NCBI GenBank assembly: GCA_963728835.1
Contig: CAVSKZ010000001.1
Coordinates: 62,001-126,000 of the forward strand
Direction of reading: 5' to 3'
DNA length: 64,000 nucleotides
From: VRUE01 sp963728835
Lineage (GTDB): Bacteria > Actinomycetota > Thermoleophilia > Solirubrobacterales > 70-9
Under the pieces are notes generated by a model. The model saw only the letters and a list, made by a program, of their open reading frames with translations. It did no database searches and was not told where the DNA came from. Within the stretch, counting starts at the first letter, position 1, and every line of letters begins with the position of its first letter. Positions 9,605 to 17,422 of the stretch are shown one piece after another. The position numbers were made by a program, and so were the translations under genes.

Positions 9605-9682
9605 GGGGTGGCGGGTGCCCCTCCCCAAAACGCTCGGCGGGAGCCTCGCTTGAGTGTTTTGGGGAGGGGCACCCGCCACCCC
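9605..9682. repeat. Twin-hairpin element copy 1, hairpin A
   Basis: Perfect 27-bp inverted repeat (9605-9631 with 9656-9682) around a 24-nt loop. The loop and the adjoining AAAAC/GTTTT bases are identical in the second copy at 49988-50071, whereas the outer stem differs. It is followed by hairpin B at 9776-9841. It lies between convergent genes, so termination is possible, but it is far longer than a normal terminator. Confidence 0.88.
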
Positions 9683-9775
9683 TCTGAAGCACACGAGGTT
9701 CAAAACGACCTCAGCCCGGGGGCTGTCTCGTTTCCAAAAGCTTGTGTGTCCCGGTTTGCTTTTGCGGGGCCTGGA

Positions 9776-9841
9776 GGGCCTGCGGGGGTCCCTCCCCAGG
9801 AACTCCCGCGAAGCGGCCTGGGGAGGGACCCCCGCAGGCCC
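9776..9841. repeat. Twin-hairpin element copy 1, hairpin B
   Basis: Perfect 25-bp inverted repeat (9776-9800 with 9817-9841) around the 16-nt loop AACTCCCGCGAAGCGG. Exactly the same loop caps the hairpin at 50188-50255, where the arms carry matched changes. The spacer from hairpin A (9683-9775) shows no gene. Confidence 0.88.
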
Positions 9842-9842
9842 G

Positions 9843-11312
9843 CTACCCCACCTGAGGCCAGCCGTCTTCGGCCCGCTCGATTTGGCCGGCGAGAGAAAGC
9901 AGGGTCGCCTCGTCGTTTTCGCGGCCGAGCAGCTGGGCGCCGATCGGCAGGCCGTTCGACGTGAGTCCGGCGGGGACGCTGATGCCCGGCCAGCCGACGA
10001 CGTTCCAGGCGAAGGCGAAGGGGCAGATGGCGCCGGCCGTGCTGCTCGTCGCCCAGTAGCCCTTGCCCTCGAGGGCGCCGATGCGGGGCGGCGGTTTCGC
10101 CGTGGTCGGCGTGAGGACGACGTCGCAGCGCTCGAAGACGCGGCCGATCCGGCGCTGCAGGCCGGGCTCGGCGGCTCGCGAGAGGCGCTGCGGCACGCCG
10201 CGCAGGGCCTGGCCGAAGCGAGCATGGACCCGCGTGCGGGGCTCCAGGGCGCTGCGGTCTTCGCCGTGGGCCTCGAGCCATTCCGCGACTCCGCTCATGC
10301 CGCGCGGGACGATCGCCGGGCCGACCATGCCGTAGTCGGGGTCGACGCGGACGATCTCGTGACCGAGCTCGGCGAGCCGCTCGGCAAAGGCCTCGATCGC
10401 CGCCCGGTGCTCGGCGTCGACCTTGTCGGGGACGCCGAAGGGCGTCGCGAAGGAGATCGCGACCCGCAGGCTGCCGGGCTCGCGCGCCGCCGCCTCGACG
10501 AAGGGCTCGCGTGGGGGTTGCGGCTTGTGCAGGTCGGCGGGGACGTTGCCCCGGGCGGCGTCGAGCAGCAGGGCGGCGTCACCCGTGCTGCGCGCCAGCG
10601 GGCCGTAGCAGCTGAGCCCGTTGAAGGCCTCGGGGTCGGGCCAGGTCGAGACGCGTCCGCGTTGCGGCTTCAGCCCGACGAGGCCGGTCCAGGCCGCCGG
10701 GATGCGAATCGAGCCCGCTCCGTCGGAGCCGATCGCAGCCGGGACGACGCCGGCGGCCACTGCCGCGGCCGCGCCGCCGCTGGAGCCACCCGGGGTGTGG
10801 TCGGTGTTCCAGGGGTTGCGGGTCGCGCCGTGCAGCGGCGTCTCGGTGAAATGCCACTGGCCGATCTCGGGTGCGTGGGTCTTGCCGATCACGATCGCGC
10901 CCGCCTCGCGGACGCGGCGCACCGCCTCGGCGTCGCGCACGGCGGCCCGGCCGCCGCCGCAGCCGAACGGAGTCGTGTGGCCGGTGAGGTCGACGTCGTC
11001 CTTGATCGCGACCGGAACCCCGAGCAGCGGCCCCCCCTGACCGTCGCCGAGGCGACGGTCAGCCTCGCCGGCCTCGGCCAGCGCCTCCTCCGCGCAGATG
11101 ACCCGGAACGCGTTCAGCGTCTCCTGAGTTGCCTGCGCACGCTCCAGGGCCGCTTCGACCAGCTCCTTTGAGCTGACCTCACCCACGCGCAGGGCGTGGG
11201 CCTGCTCGGCCAGCCCAGCCGGCTGGTCGATTGACCCACGTATGCGGTGGTCAATCGACCCGTCGCTGTCGCTGATGCCAACGTTGCCCTGCGCTGTGTC
11301 TCCGCGTCCCAT
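9843..11312 (-). CDS. Amidase signature-family hydrolase
   Basis: Serine amidase of 489 aa hydrolysing a C-N amide bond. The Ser-cisSer-Lys triad is visible: lysine in PVAIKDDVD, the cis-serine region in TPGGSSGGAAAAVAAG, and the nucleophile region GSDGAGSIRIPA. The C-terminal part has VLTPTTAKPPP and VVGWPGISVPAG, typical of the family. The GatA-partner genes are absent, so it is probably a free amidase. A palindrome at 11225-11260 encodes the odd N-terminal GSIDHRIRGSID stretch. The ATG at 11312 is divergent from tetR. The substrate is unknown. Confidence 0.88.
   Translation of the reverse strand: MGRGDTAQGNVGISDSDGSIDHRIRGSIDQPAGLAEQAHALRVGEVSSKELVEAALERAQATQETLNAFRVICAEEALAEAGEADRRLGDGQGGPLLGVPVAIKDDVDLTGHTTPFGCGGGRAAVRDAEAVRRVREAGAIVIGKTHAPEIGQWHFTETPLHGATRNPWNTDHTPGGSSGGAAAAVAAGVVPAAIGSDGAGSIRIPAAWTGLVGLKPQRGRVSTWPDPEAFNGLSCYGPLARSTGDAALLLDAARGNVPADLHKPQPPREPFVEAAAREPGSLRVAISFATPFGVPDKVDAEHRAAIEAFAERLAELGHEIVRVDPDYGMVGPAIVPRGMSGVAEWLEAHGEDRSALEPRTRVHARFGQALRGVPQRLSRAAEPGLQRRIGRVFERCDVVLTPTTAKPPPRIGALEGKGYWATSSTAGAICPFAFAWNVVGWPGISVPAGLTSNGLPIGAQLLGRENDEATLLSLAGQIERAEDGWPQVG
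11225..11260. repeat. Palindrome P6 inside the amidase 5' end
   Basis: Arms 11225-11236 (GGTCGATTGACC) and 11249-11260 are exact reverse complements with a 12-nt interior CACGTATGCGGT. The interior has the CGTATG word also found in P3. It is in frame and encodes the GSIDHRIRGSID part of the amidase, upstream of the conserved AGLAEQAHAL start. Confidence 0.7.
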
Positions 11313-11338
11313 ATCCGCCTGCCTCCTTGCCCGCTCCT

Positions 11339-11354
11339 GTTCGTTCGAACGAAC
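11339..11354. promoter_or_regulatory. Candidate TetR operator
   Basis: Perfect 16-bp palindrome GTTCGTTCGAACGAAC in the 71-nt gap between the divergent amidase and tetR genes. Size, symmetry and position fit autoregulation by the TetR protein encoded at 11384. Not shown experimentally. Confidence 0.6.
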
Positions 11355-11383
11355 GATAGGCGAAGAGGGTAGGCTGGCGCTTC

Positions 11384-11956
11384 GTGCCCACAGCCGCACC
11401 TCCCGACACCCGCGAGCGCATACTCCGAACCACCGTCGAGCTGATCGGCCGCGAGGGGGTCTCCGCCGTCACCAACCGCCGCGTGGCGGGCGCCGCCGAG
11501 GTCTCGCTCGGCTCCCTCACCTACCACTTCCCCAGCCAGGTGGACCTGCTGCGCGAGAGCCTGCTGCTCTTCGTCGGCGAGGAGGTTGCGCGCCAGGAGG
11601 AGATCGCCGCGAGCCTGCGCGGCACGCATCCCAGCGTCGAGCAGGTCGCCACGGAGGTCGAACGGATCGTGCAGGAGTCCGGCAACCGGATCCAGCAGCT
11701 GGCCGAGATCGAGCTCCACCTCCAGGCCGCGCGCGACCCGGCGCTGCAGGAGGCCTCGCGGCGCTGCTTCGAGGCCTACGAAGGGGTCGCCGCGGCGGCG
11801 CTGGAGGCGCTCGCGGTGCCCGACCCCGAGCGCCACGCTCGCACAGTTCTGGCGGCGATGTACGGGATGGGGCTGCGCCGGCTGGGGACGGGCGGCACCG
11901 ACGCGTCCGGGGTCGCCGACGCGCTGCTGACCATCGTCCGCGGAGCGACCCGCTGA
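11384..11956 (+). CDS. TetR-family transcriptional regulator
   Basis: The 190-aa product has a classic TetR N-terminal helix-turn-helix: RERILRTTVELIGREGVSAV, then TNRRVAGAAEVSLGSLTYHF, ending in the YHFPSQ word. The C-terminal half is the ligand/dimer domain. The start is GTG at 11384, 30 nt after a 16-bp palindrome. Its stop overlaps the presumed glpK start by 4 nt (CTGA), so it is probably co-transcribed with glpK and may control it, the amidase, or both. Confidence 0.88.
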   Translation: MPTAAPPDTRERILRTTVELIGREGVSAVTNRRVAGAAEVSLGSLTYHFPSQVDLLRESLLLFVGEEVARQEEIAASLRGTHPSVEQVATEVERIVQESGNRIQQLAEIELHLQAARDPALQEASRRCFEAYEGVAAAALEALAVPDPERHARTVLAAMYGMGLRRLGTGGTDASGVADALLTIVRGATR

Positions 11957-13425
11957 TCCTCGCGATCGACCAGGGCACGACCGGGACGACCTGCCTGGTC
12001 TTCGACGAAGAGGGAGGGATCGCCGGCCGTGCCTACTCGGAGTTCGAGCAGCACTTCCCGCGGCCGGGCTGGGTCGAGCACGACGCCGGGGAGATCTGGG
12101 ACGTGACCCGGCGGGTCGCGGCGGAGGCGATCGACGCCGCAGGCATCCAGGGCGCCGACCTCGACGCGATCGGGATCGCCAACCAGCGCGAGACGATCGT
12201 CGCCTGGGACCCCGCCACCGGCGAGCCGGTCCACCGCGCGCTCGTCTGGCAGGACCGTCGCACCGCCGGACGCTGTGAGGAGCTGCGCGCGGCGGGGCAC
12301 GAGGCGCTCGTTCGGGAGCGGACCGGCCTCGTCCTCGACCCCTACTTCTCCGCGACCAAGATCGAGTGGCTTCTGCGCAACGCCGAGGGGGCAGAGCGAG
12401 CGGTCTTCGGCACGGTCGACTCCTGGCTGCTGTTCAAGCTCACCGGGCGCCACGCCACCGACCGCACCAACGCCTCGCGGACGATGCTGTTCGACATCCG
12501 CAGGCTCGCCTGGGACGAGGAGCTCTGCGCGCTGCTGGGGGTCGACCCGGCGCGCCTGCCCGAGCCGCTGCCCTCGGCCCACGTCTACGGCACGACGTCG
12601 GAGTTCGGCGGCGAGGTCCCGGTCGCGGGCATCGCCGGCGACCAGCAGGCGGCGCTCTTCGGCCAGGCCTGCCACCGCGCCGGCACGGCGAAGAACACCT
12701 ACGGGACCGGCAGCTTCGTCCTGCTGCACACCGGCTCGGAGGCTCCCGAGCCGGCCGAGGGCCTGCTGACGACGGTTGCCTGCGGCGCCGGCGAGGCACC
12801 CGCCTACGCGCTCGAGGCCTCGATCTTCGTCACCGGCGCCGCGCTGCAGTGGCTGCGCGACGGCCTTGGGGTGATCGAGGGGGCGGGGGAGAGCGAGGCG
12901 CTTGCCGCCTCCCTCGACGGCAACGACGGGGTCTACTTCGTCCCGGCCCTGACCGGGCTGGGCTCGCCCCACTGGGACCCCTACGCGCGCGGCACGATCG
13001 TCGGCCTCACCCGCGGCAGCGCCCGGGCCCACCTGGCGCGGGCGGCGCTGGAGGCGATCGCCTACCAGACGGTCGACGCCGTGCGTGCGCAGGAGGCCGC
13101 GTCGGGGGACAGCCTGGCGGCGATGAAGGCCGACGGGGGAGCCGTCTCGAACCGCTGGCTGATGCAGTTCCAGGCCGACGTCCTCGGCGCCGAGGTCGTC
13201 GTGCCGGAGATCGCCGAGACGACGGCTCTCGGCGCCGCCTACCTGGCCGGGATCGCGACCGGGCGCTGGACGCCGGAGCAGGTGGGGGAGATGTGGCGCG
13301 AGGCGGCCCGCTATGAGCCGTCGATGGCCTCCGCCGAGCGCGAGCCGCTGCTCGCCGGGTGGCACCGGGCACTGGAGCGGGCGAAGGGCTGGGCGGAGCC
13401 GGAGGACGGCGGCGCCCCGGCGTAA
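11953..13425 (+). CDS. glpK: Glycerol kinase
   Basis: FGGY-family kinase converting glycerol to glycerol 3-phosphate. Landmarks in order are AIDQGTTGTTCLVFDE, GWVEHDAGEIW, ANQRETIVAWD, LVWQDRRT, LVLDPYFSATKIEWLL, TRTNASRTMLFD-type segment, GDQQAALFGQ and NTYGTGSF. The 490-aa size is normal. No ATG, GTG or TTG is near the expected N-terminus in this frame; the only fitting start is CTG at 11953, which overlaps the tetR stop as CTGA and gives a protein beginning ILAIDQGT after the initiator. The neighbouring acyltransferase suggests supply of glycerol 3-phosphate for lipid synthesis. Confidence 0.93.
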   Translation: MILAIDQGTTGTTCLVFDEEGGIAGRAYSEFEQHFPRPGWVEHDAGEIWDVTRRVAAEAIDAAGIQGADLDAIGIANQRETIVAWDPATGEPVHRALVWQDRRTAGRCEELRAAGHEALVRERTGLVLDPYFSATKIEWLLRNAEGAERAVFGTVDSWLLFKLTGRHATDRTNASRTMLFDIRRLAWDEELCALLGVDPARLPEPLPSAHVYGTTSEFGGEVPVAGIAGDQQAALFGQACHRAGTAKNTYGTGSFVLLHTGSEAPEPAEGLLTTVACGAGEAPAYALEASIFVTGAALQWLRDGLGVIEGAGESEALAASLDGNDGVYFVPALTGLGSPHWDPYARGTIVGLTRGSARAHLARAALEAIAYQTVDAVRAQEAASGDSLAAMKADGGAVSNRWLMQFQADVLGAEVVVPEIAETTALGAAYLAGIATGRWTPEQVGEMWREAARYEPSMASAEREPLLAGWHRALERAKGWAEPEDGGAPA

Positions 13426-13453
13426 CTGCCGGCGCGAACGGGGGTATCGCGTA

Positions 13454-13473
13454 GCGACGGCAGGGGCCGTCGC
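13454..13473 (+). promoter_or_regulatory. Hairpin just before the acyltransferase start
   Basis: An 8-bp perfect stem (GCGACGGC, loop AGGG, GCCGTCGC) ends 4 nt before the ATG at 13478. It could terminate glpK transcription weakly or mask ribosome binding. Position is the only support. Confidence 0.3.
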
Positions 13474-13477
13474 GCCT

Positions 13478-14188
13478 ATGCCGGACATGAAGCCACAGGT
13501 CTACAAGGACGAACGTCCAGCCGAGTACTTCGACCAGTTCCACGCCGCCGCGCGCAAGGGGGTGGGCTGGACCTATCCACTCGTCCGCATCCTCATCTCG
13601 CTGCCAACGCTGCTGCTCTACCGGACGCGCGCGATCGGGGTCGAGAACGTGCCCAAGTCGGGTGCCCTCATCCTCGCCCCCAATCACTTCAGCCAGATGG
13701 ACCACTTCTTCGTCGGGCTCTACCTGAAGCGGCAGGTCCGCTTCATGGCGAAATCGCAGATGTTCGGGCCGCCCGTCTTCACCTACATCTACAAGCACGG
13801 CGGCGTCTTCCCCGTCCGTCGCGGCCACCGCGACGAGGAGTCGTTCAAGACGGCCTTCACGATCCTGCGCCAGGAAGGGATGCTGCTCGTCTACGCCGAG
13901 GGCGGCCGTTCGCGCAGCGGCGAGCTGGGCGAGGTGAAGCCGGGCATCGGCCGCATCGCGCTCGAATCGGGTGCGCCCGTCGTCCCGGTCGCTATCCACG
14001 GCTCGGCGGCGGTGCGGCGCTGGAAGCGGTTCCGCTTCCCCAAGGTGACCGTGCAGTTCGGCGAGCCGATCGAGCTCCCCACCGAGGAGGCTCCCAGCCG
14101 CGAGCGCCAGCTCGAGGTGGCGGAGCAGATCTTCGCCCCGGTGCGCGAGATGTACGCGGAGCTGGCAGCTACTCGTAAACGGCGCTGA
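13478..14188 (+). CDS. 1-acyl-glycerol-3-phosphate acyltransferase (PlsC-type)
   Basis: Acyltransferase of phospholipid synthesis, moving an acyl chain to lysophosphatidic acid or a related acceptor. The HX4D catalytic motif is NHFSQMD; GVFPVRRG and the EGGRSRSG block (EGTRS in most homologues) follow, then APVVPVAIHG. The N-terminal half has a hydrophobic helix (LVRILISLPTLLLY) that would bind the membrane. The 236-aa length is typical. It lies downstream of glpK and its 3' end overlaps the convergent lactonase-like gene by 20 nt. Confidence 0.88.
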   Translation: MPDMKPQVYKDERPAEYFDQFHAAARKGVGWTYPLVRILISLPTLLLYRTRAIGVENVPKSGALILAPNHFSQMDHFFVGLYLKRQVRFMAKSQMFGPPVFTYIYKHGGVFPVRRGHRDEESFKTAFTILRQEGMLLVYAEGGRSRSGELGEVKPGIGRIALESGAPVVPVAIHGSAAVRRWKRFRFPKVTVQFGEPIELPTEEAPSRERQLEVAEQIFAPVREMYAELAATRKRR

Positions 14189-15080
14189 TCCCCGCGTAGA
14201 ACTCGGGGTCGTGGCCCGGGGTGACGATCGCGTCGGGGTACTCGCGCCTGAACAGCTTCAGCTCCTGCAGCGAGCGGCGGTAGTTGTGGGCGTCGAAGGG
14301 GCGCGGGGCCAGCGGCGCGGACCCGTCGAGCTGGCCCTGGGTGTAGGTGGTGTCGCCGCCGATCACGAAGTCGTGCTTGGCGAGGCGGGCGATCACCGAC
14401 ATGTGGCCGGCGCTGTGGCCGGGCGTATAGGCGAGGCGGATGGAGCCGTCGCCGAAGAGGTCGAAGGTGCGGCCGAAGGTCGCGTAGGAGTCGATACCGC
14501 CGCGGTCGAAGTCGACCGTGCGGTAGTCGAAGGCGTAGTCGAAGTGGGGCCGGCGGTAGCCGTTGAGCATCGGCCGGGGCCCGGTGGCCGCGGACTCCCA
14601 CTCGGTCTCGCTGACGACGAAGGTCGAGTTGGGGAGCTCCGAGATCGCCGAGGTGTGGTCGAGGTGCATGTGGGTCATGACGACGATCGGGATCTCGCCG
14701 GGGTCGAGGCCCTTCTTGCGCAGCTGCGCGGGAACGTCCTCGCCGGCCTCCAGGTCGGGCTTGCCGATCCTCGCCCCCAGGCCGCCGAAGTTCTCCTTGC
14801 CGTCGGTGGCGATGGAGGGGTGCAGGCCGGTGTCGACGAGGATCGCGCCGGCGCTCGGGTGGCGGATCAGGAAGGACGGAACCGGCACCGTCGCGGCGGG
14901 GTTGCCGGTGATCAGGGCGCGCAGCAGCTTCAGGGTCTCGAAACGGCCGCCCGGCCGCTCCATCATCGTCTGCGGCCAGGTCACCCGGCCCGCCACCATC
15001 GGCTCGACCGTGACGGTCGAGCCCGGCGTACCTCCGGCCAGCGGCTCGTGCAGCGGTTTGGGCTCGACCCGCACCTTCAT
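14169..15080 (-). CDS. Metallo-beta-lactamase fold hydrolase (lactonase-like)
   Basis: Two-zinc hydrolase with HMHLDHTSAI (HxHxDH), a TPGHSAGHMS histidine and a GGDTTYT aspartate, plus a C-terminal TPGHDPEF histidine. The long region before the HxHxDH motif and the GNPAATVPVPSFLI segment resemble N-acyl-homoserine lactone lactonases (AttM/AiiA branch), but substrate cannot be set by sequence. 303 aa, ATG start. It diverges from the SDR gene at 15133 with a 52-nt gap. Confidence 0.85.
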   Translation of the reverse strand: MKVRVEPKPLHEPLAGGTPGSTVTVEPMVAGRVTWPQTMMERPGGRFETLKLLRALITGNPAATVPVPSFLIRHPSAGAILVDTGLHPSIATDGKENFGGLGARIGKPDLEAGEDVPAQLRKKGLDPGEIPIVVMTHMHLDHTSAISELPNSTFVVSETEWESAATGPRPMLNGYRRPHFDYAFDYRTVDFDRGGIDSYATFGRTFDLFGDGSIRLAYTPGHSAGHMSVIARLAKHDFVIGGDTTYTQGQLDGSAPLAPRPFDAHNYRRSLQELKLFRREYPDAIVTPGHDPEFYAGISAVYE

Positions 15081-15132
15081 CGGCGGGTCACATTACCTGG
15101 GTCGAGGTCGCCTATAGGCTTGCGCCGGTCTC

Positions 15133-15990
15133 ATGGCCGGTGAATCGCACTCGCAGATCTTCAAGCCCGGCCTGCTCAAGGGGCAGGTCTGCGTCGTCTC
15201 CGGGGCGGGCAGCGGCCTGGGCCGGGAGACCGCTCTGGAGCTGGCGCGCCTCGGTGCGACGGTGGTCGGCTGCGGGCGGCGCGAGGAGCCGCTGGCGGAG
15301 ACCGCCGGGCTGGCCGCCGGCCTGCCGGGCTCCTTCGATCGCGAGGCGATGGACATCCGCGACGAAGAGGCGGTGGACCGCTTCTTCGACGGGGTGCTGG
15401 AGCGCCACGGCCGGATCGACGTGCTGGTCAACAACGCCGGTGGCCAGTTCCTCGCCCCGGCGGAGACGATCACGCCGAAAGGCTTCCGCACCGTGATCGA
15501 GCTGAACGTGCAGGGGACCTGGCTGATGACCCACGCGGCGGCGACCAAGGCCTTCATCCCGCAGGGCGGCGGCAAGGTGCTGAGCGTGACCCTCTCGCCC
15601 CATCACGGGATGCCGGGCATGGTCCACTCCGGAGCCGCCCGCGCCGCGGTCGAGAACATGATGCGGACGCTGGCGGTGGAGTGGGCTCGATTCGGGATCA
15701 AGACCTGCGCGCTCGCCGCCGGGCAGTTCGCCACCGAGACCCTGCTGACCAAGTATCCGCAGGTTGTCGTCGACAACCTCGAGCGCTCGATCCCGATCGG
15801 CCGCGCCGGCCGCGCCGAGGAGATGGCCTGGCTCGTCGCCTACCTGGCCTCGCCGGCCGGCGACTTCTTCTCCGGCACGACGATCACGATCGACGGCGCC
15901 CGCGACAACTGGGCCGGCCCCTGGCCGCCCGATGCGATCGCCGGCGAGTCCGGCGACCCCGTTGCCGAGGAGCGCCGACCGAAGGGGTGA
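15133..15990 (+). CDS. Short-chain dehydrogenase, 2,4-dienoyl-CoA reductase-like
   Basis: Rossmann-fold SDR of 285 aa with SGAGSGLGRETALELA for cofactor binding and VLVNNAGGQF. The usual YxxxK catalytic pair is not there: the aligned stretch is HSGAARAAVENM, with Ser and Arg in the Tyr and Lys places. Loss of the tyrosine, with HSGAA-type sequence, is known from 2,4-dienoyl-CoA and trans-2-enoyl-CoA reductases, so a role in fatty acyl-CoA reduction is the best guess. Confidence 0.82.
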   Translation: MAGESHSQIFKPGLLKGQVCVVSGAGSGLGRETALELARLGATVVGCGRREEPLAETAGLAAGLPGSFDREAMDIRDEEAVDRFFDGVLERHGRIDVLVNNAGGQFLAPAETITPKGFRTVIELNVQGTWLMTHAAATKAFIPQGGGKVLSVTLSPHHGMPGMVHSGAARAAVENMMRTLAVEWARFGIKTCALAAGQFATETLLTKYPQVVVDNLERSIPIGRAGRAEEMAWLVAYLASPAGDFFSGTTITIDGARDNWAGPWPPDAIAGESGDPVAEERRPKG

Positions 15991-16008
15991 GTCGCGCTAC
16001 TGGGAGGG

Positions 16009-16494
16009 CTAGCGCCGCTTGAGGATGACGATGGGGATTTCGCGGCCCCCCGTGTGCGCCGCGTAGTCCGCATAGCCGCGGTACGTCTTCAGCGCCATCG
16101 GCCAGAGGCGCTCGCGCTCCTCGGGGCTGGCGACGCGGGCGCGGACCTGGCGCTTTTCCGAGCCGACCTGGATCGTGGTGTCCGGGTTGGCCTTGACGTT
16201 GTGGAACCAGGCCGGATGCTTGGGATATCCGCCTTTGGAGGCGACGATGACGATGTCGTCGCCGTCGCGGAAGTAGAGCAGCGGCGCGGTGCGCTTGGTG
16301 CCGCTCTTGGCGCCGACGTGGTCGAGCAGCAGCACCTTGCCGCCTGGGAGGCCCGGCATCGCGTCGAGGCGACCGCGGCTGACGCGGTACAGCCAGACGT
16401 GCAGGCCGGCGAAGCGACGGAGGGCAGGCCAGGTCTTCTCGACCACGTCGAGGTAACGCGGGGGCTGCCTGCTCTCCGTCGTCGTCGCGTTCAT
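16009..16494 (-). CDS. Ddn-type (F420-dependent) nitroreductase family protein
   Basis: The 161-aa product shows the deazaflavin-dependent nitroreductase pattern: GAKSGTKRTAPLLYF, DGDDIVIVASKGG and PKHPAWFHNVKANP. Members bind cofactor F420 (or fatty acids and heme in some branches) and are typical of actinobacteria. The ATG at 16494 is 1 nt from the stop of the upstream SDR gene, so the two are likely co-transcribed. The physiological substrate is unknown. Confidence 0.88.
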   Translation of the reverse strand: MNATTTESRQPPRYLDVVEKTWPALRRFAGLHVWLYRVSRGRLDAMPGLPGGKVLLLDHVGAKSGTKRTAPLLYFRDGDDIVIVASKGGYPKHPAWFHNVKANPDTTIQVGSEKRQVRARVASPEERERLWPMALKTYRGYADYAAHTGGREIPIVILKRR

Positions 16495-16495
16495 C

Positions 16496-17326
16496 TCAGG
16501 TGTACATCCCCCCGAACATGCCGCCGGTGACGTTGAGCACCTGGCCGTGCATGTAGTTCGCCAGCGGCGAGGCGAGGAAGAGGACCGGGCCGGACGCCTC
16601 CTGCGGCGTGGCGGGACGGCCGAGCGGGATGATCGCCGAGGCCATAGCCCTCATCTGCTCGGGGATGCCCAGCTCGATCTTCTCGCCGCCCGGAGCGGTC
16701 ATCTCCCCGCCCTCCTCTTTGGCGGCGGTGAGGCGCGTTTCGACGAAGCCGAAGGCGACCGCGTTGACGTTGATCTTGAACTGGCCCCACTCCTTGGCCA
16801 GCGTTTTGGTCATGCCGACGACCGCCATCTTCGCCGCCGAGTAGTTGACCTGGCCGGCGTTGCCCATCGTCCCCGAGGTGGAGGAGATGTTGATCAGCTT
16901 GCGGAAGACCTCCTTGTCTTCACCGCGCTCAGCCTTGGCGGCCTCGCGCCAGTGCGGCGCCAGCGCCCGGGCGACCCGGAAGGGGACGACCGTGTGGATG
17001 TCGAGCATCGCCTGGAACTGCTCGTCGGTCATCTTGTGGGCGACGCCGTCCCAGGTGTAGCCGGCGTTGTTGACGACGATGTCGACGGCGCCGAAGGCGT
17101 CGATGCCGGCGGCGACGAGCTTGTCGGCGGCCTCGGGCTGGGTCAGGTCGCCGGCGTGGACGGCGGTTTCGCCGTCGATCTCGCTCGCGGCCTGCTCGGC
17201 GACGTCGGCGTCGAGGTCGTTGATCAGAACCTTGGCGCCCTCGCCGGCGAACAGCTCGGCGGTCGCCCGGCCGATTCCGCGCGCCGACCCGGTGACGATC
17301 GCCGCTTTCCCGTCAAGAAGTCCCAT
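16496..17326 (-). CDS. Short-chain dehydrogenase (FabG-like)
   Basis: NAD(P)-dependent oxidoreductase of 276 aa. TGSARGIGRATAE binds cofactor, NNAGYTWDG follows, and the catalytic pair is intact in NYSAAKMAVVG after NISSTSG. An insert with AKAERGEDKE between the NNAG and serine motifs fits the SDR group often found with acyl-CoA genes in actinobacteria. Probably acts on a 3-oxo/3-hydroxyacyl thioester. ATG start; followed closely by the Ddn gene. A 12-bp palindrome lies 68 nt upstream. Confidence 0.9.
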   Translation of the reverse strand: MGLLDGKAAIVTGSARGIGRATAELFAGEGAKVLINDLDADVAEQAASEIDGETAVHAGDLTQPEAADKLVAAGIDAFGAVDIVVNNAGYTWDGVAHKMTDEQFQAMLDIHTVVPFRVARALAPHWREAAKAERGEDKEVFRKLINISSTSGTMGNAGQVNYSAAKMAVVGMTKTLAKEWGQFKINVNAVAFGFVETRLTAAKEEGGEMTAPGGEKIELGIPEQMRAMASAIIPLGRPATPQEASGPVLFLASPLANYMHGQVLNVTGGMFGGMYT

Positions 17327-17393
17327 CAGTCTGCGTTCTCCTTCTCCATTGGTGAAAGTCGGCCCAGGAGGCTATAGGGATTGAGCGCTGGCT

Positions 17394-17405
17394 GACTGGC
17401 CAGTC
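17394..17405. promoter_or_regulatory. Candidate operator palindrome
   Basis: Perfect 12-bp palindrome GACTGGCCAGTC in the gap upstream of the SDR gene at 16496-17326 and downstream of the GNAT gene. TetR-type repressors of acyl-CoA metabolism often bind similar sites. No regulator gene is next to it. Confidence 0.4.
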
Positions 17406-17422
17406 GGTTATCGGTACCGCTG

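Noticed and set aside
9590..10225. Short frames over the twin-hairpin region sharing a GRGTRHP-like word with those at 49567-50067
   Set aside because: The shared peptide word arises only because the hairpin A DNA is repeated; there are no starts, ribosome sites or protein features.
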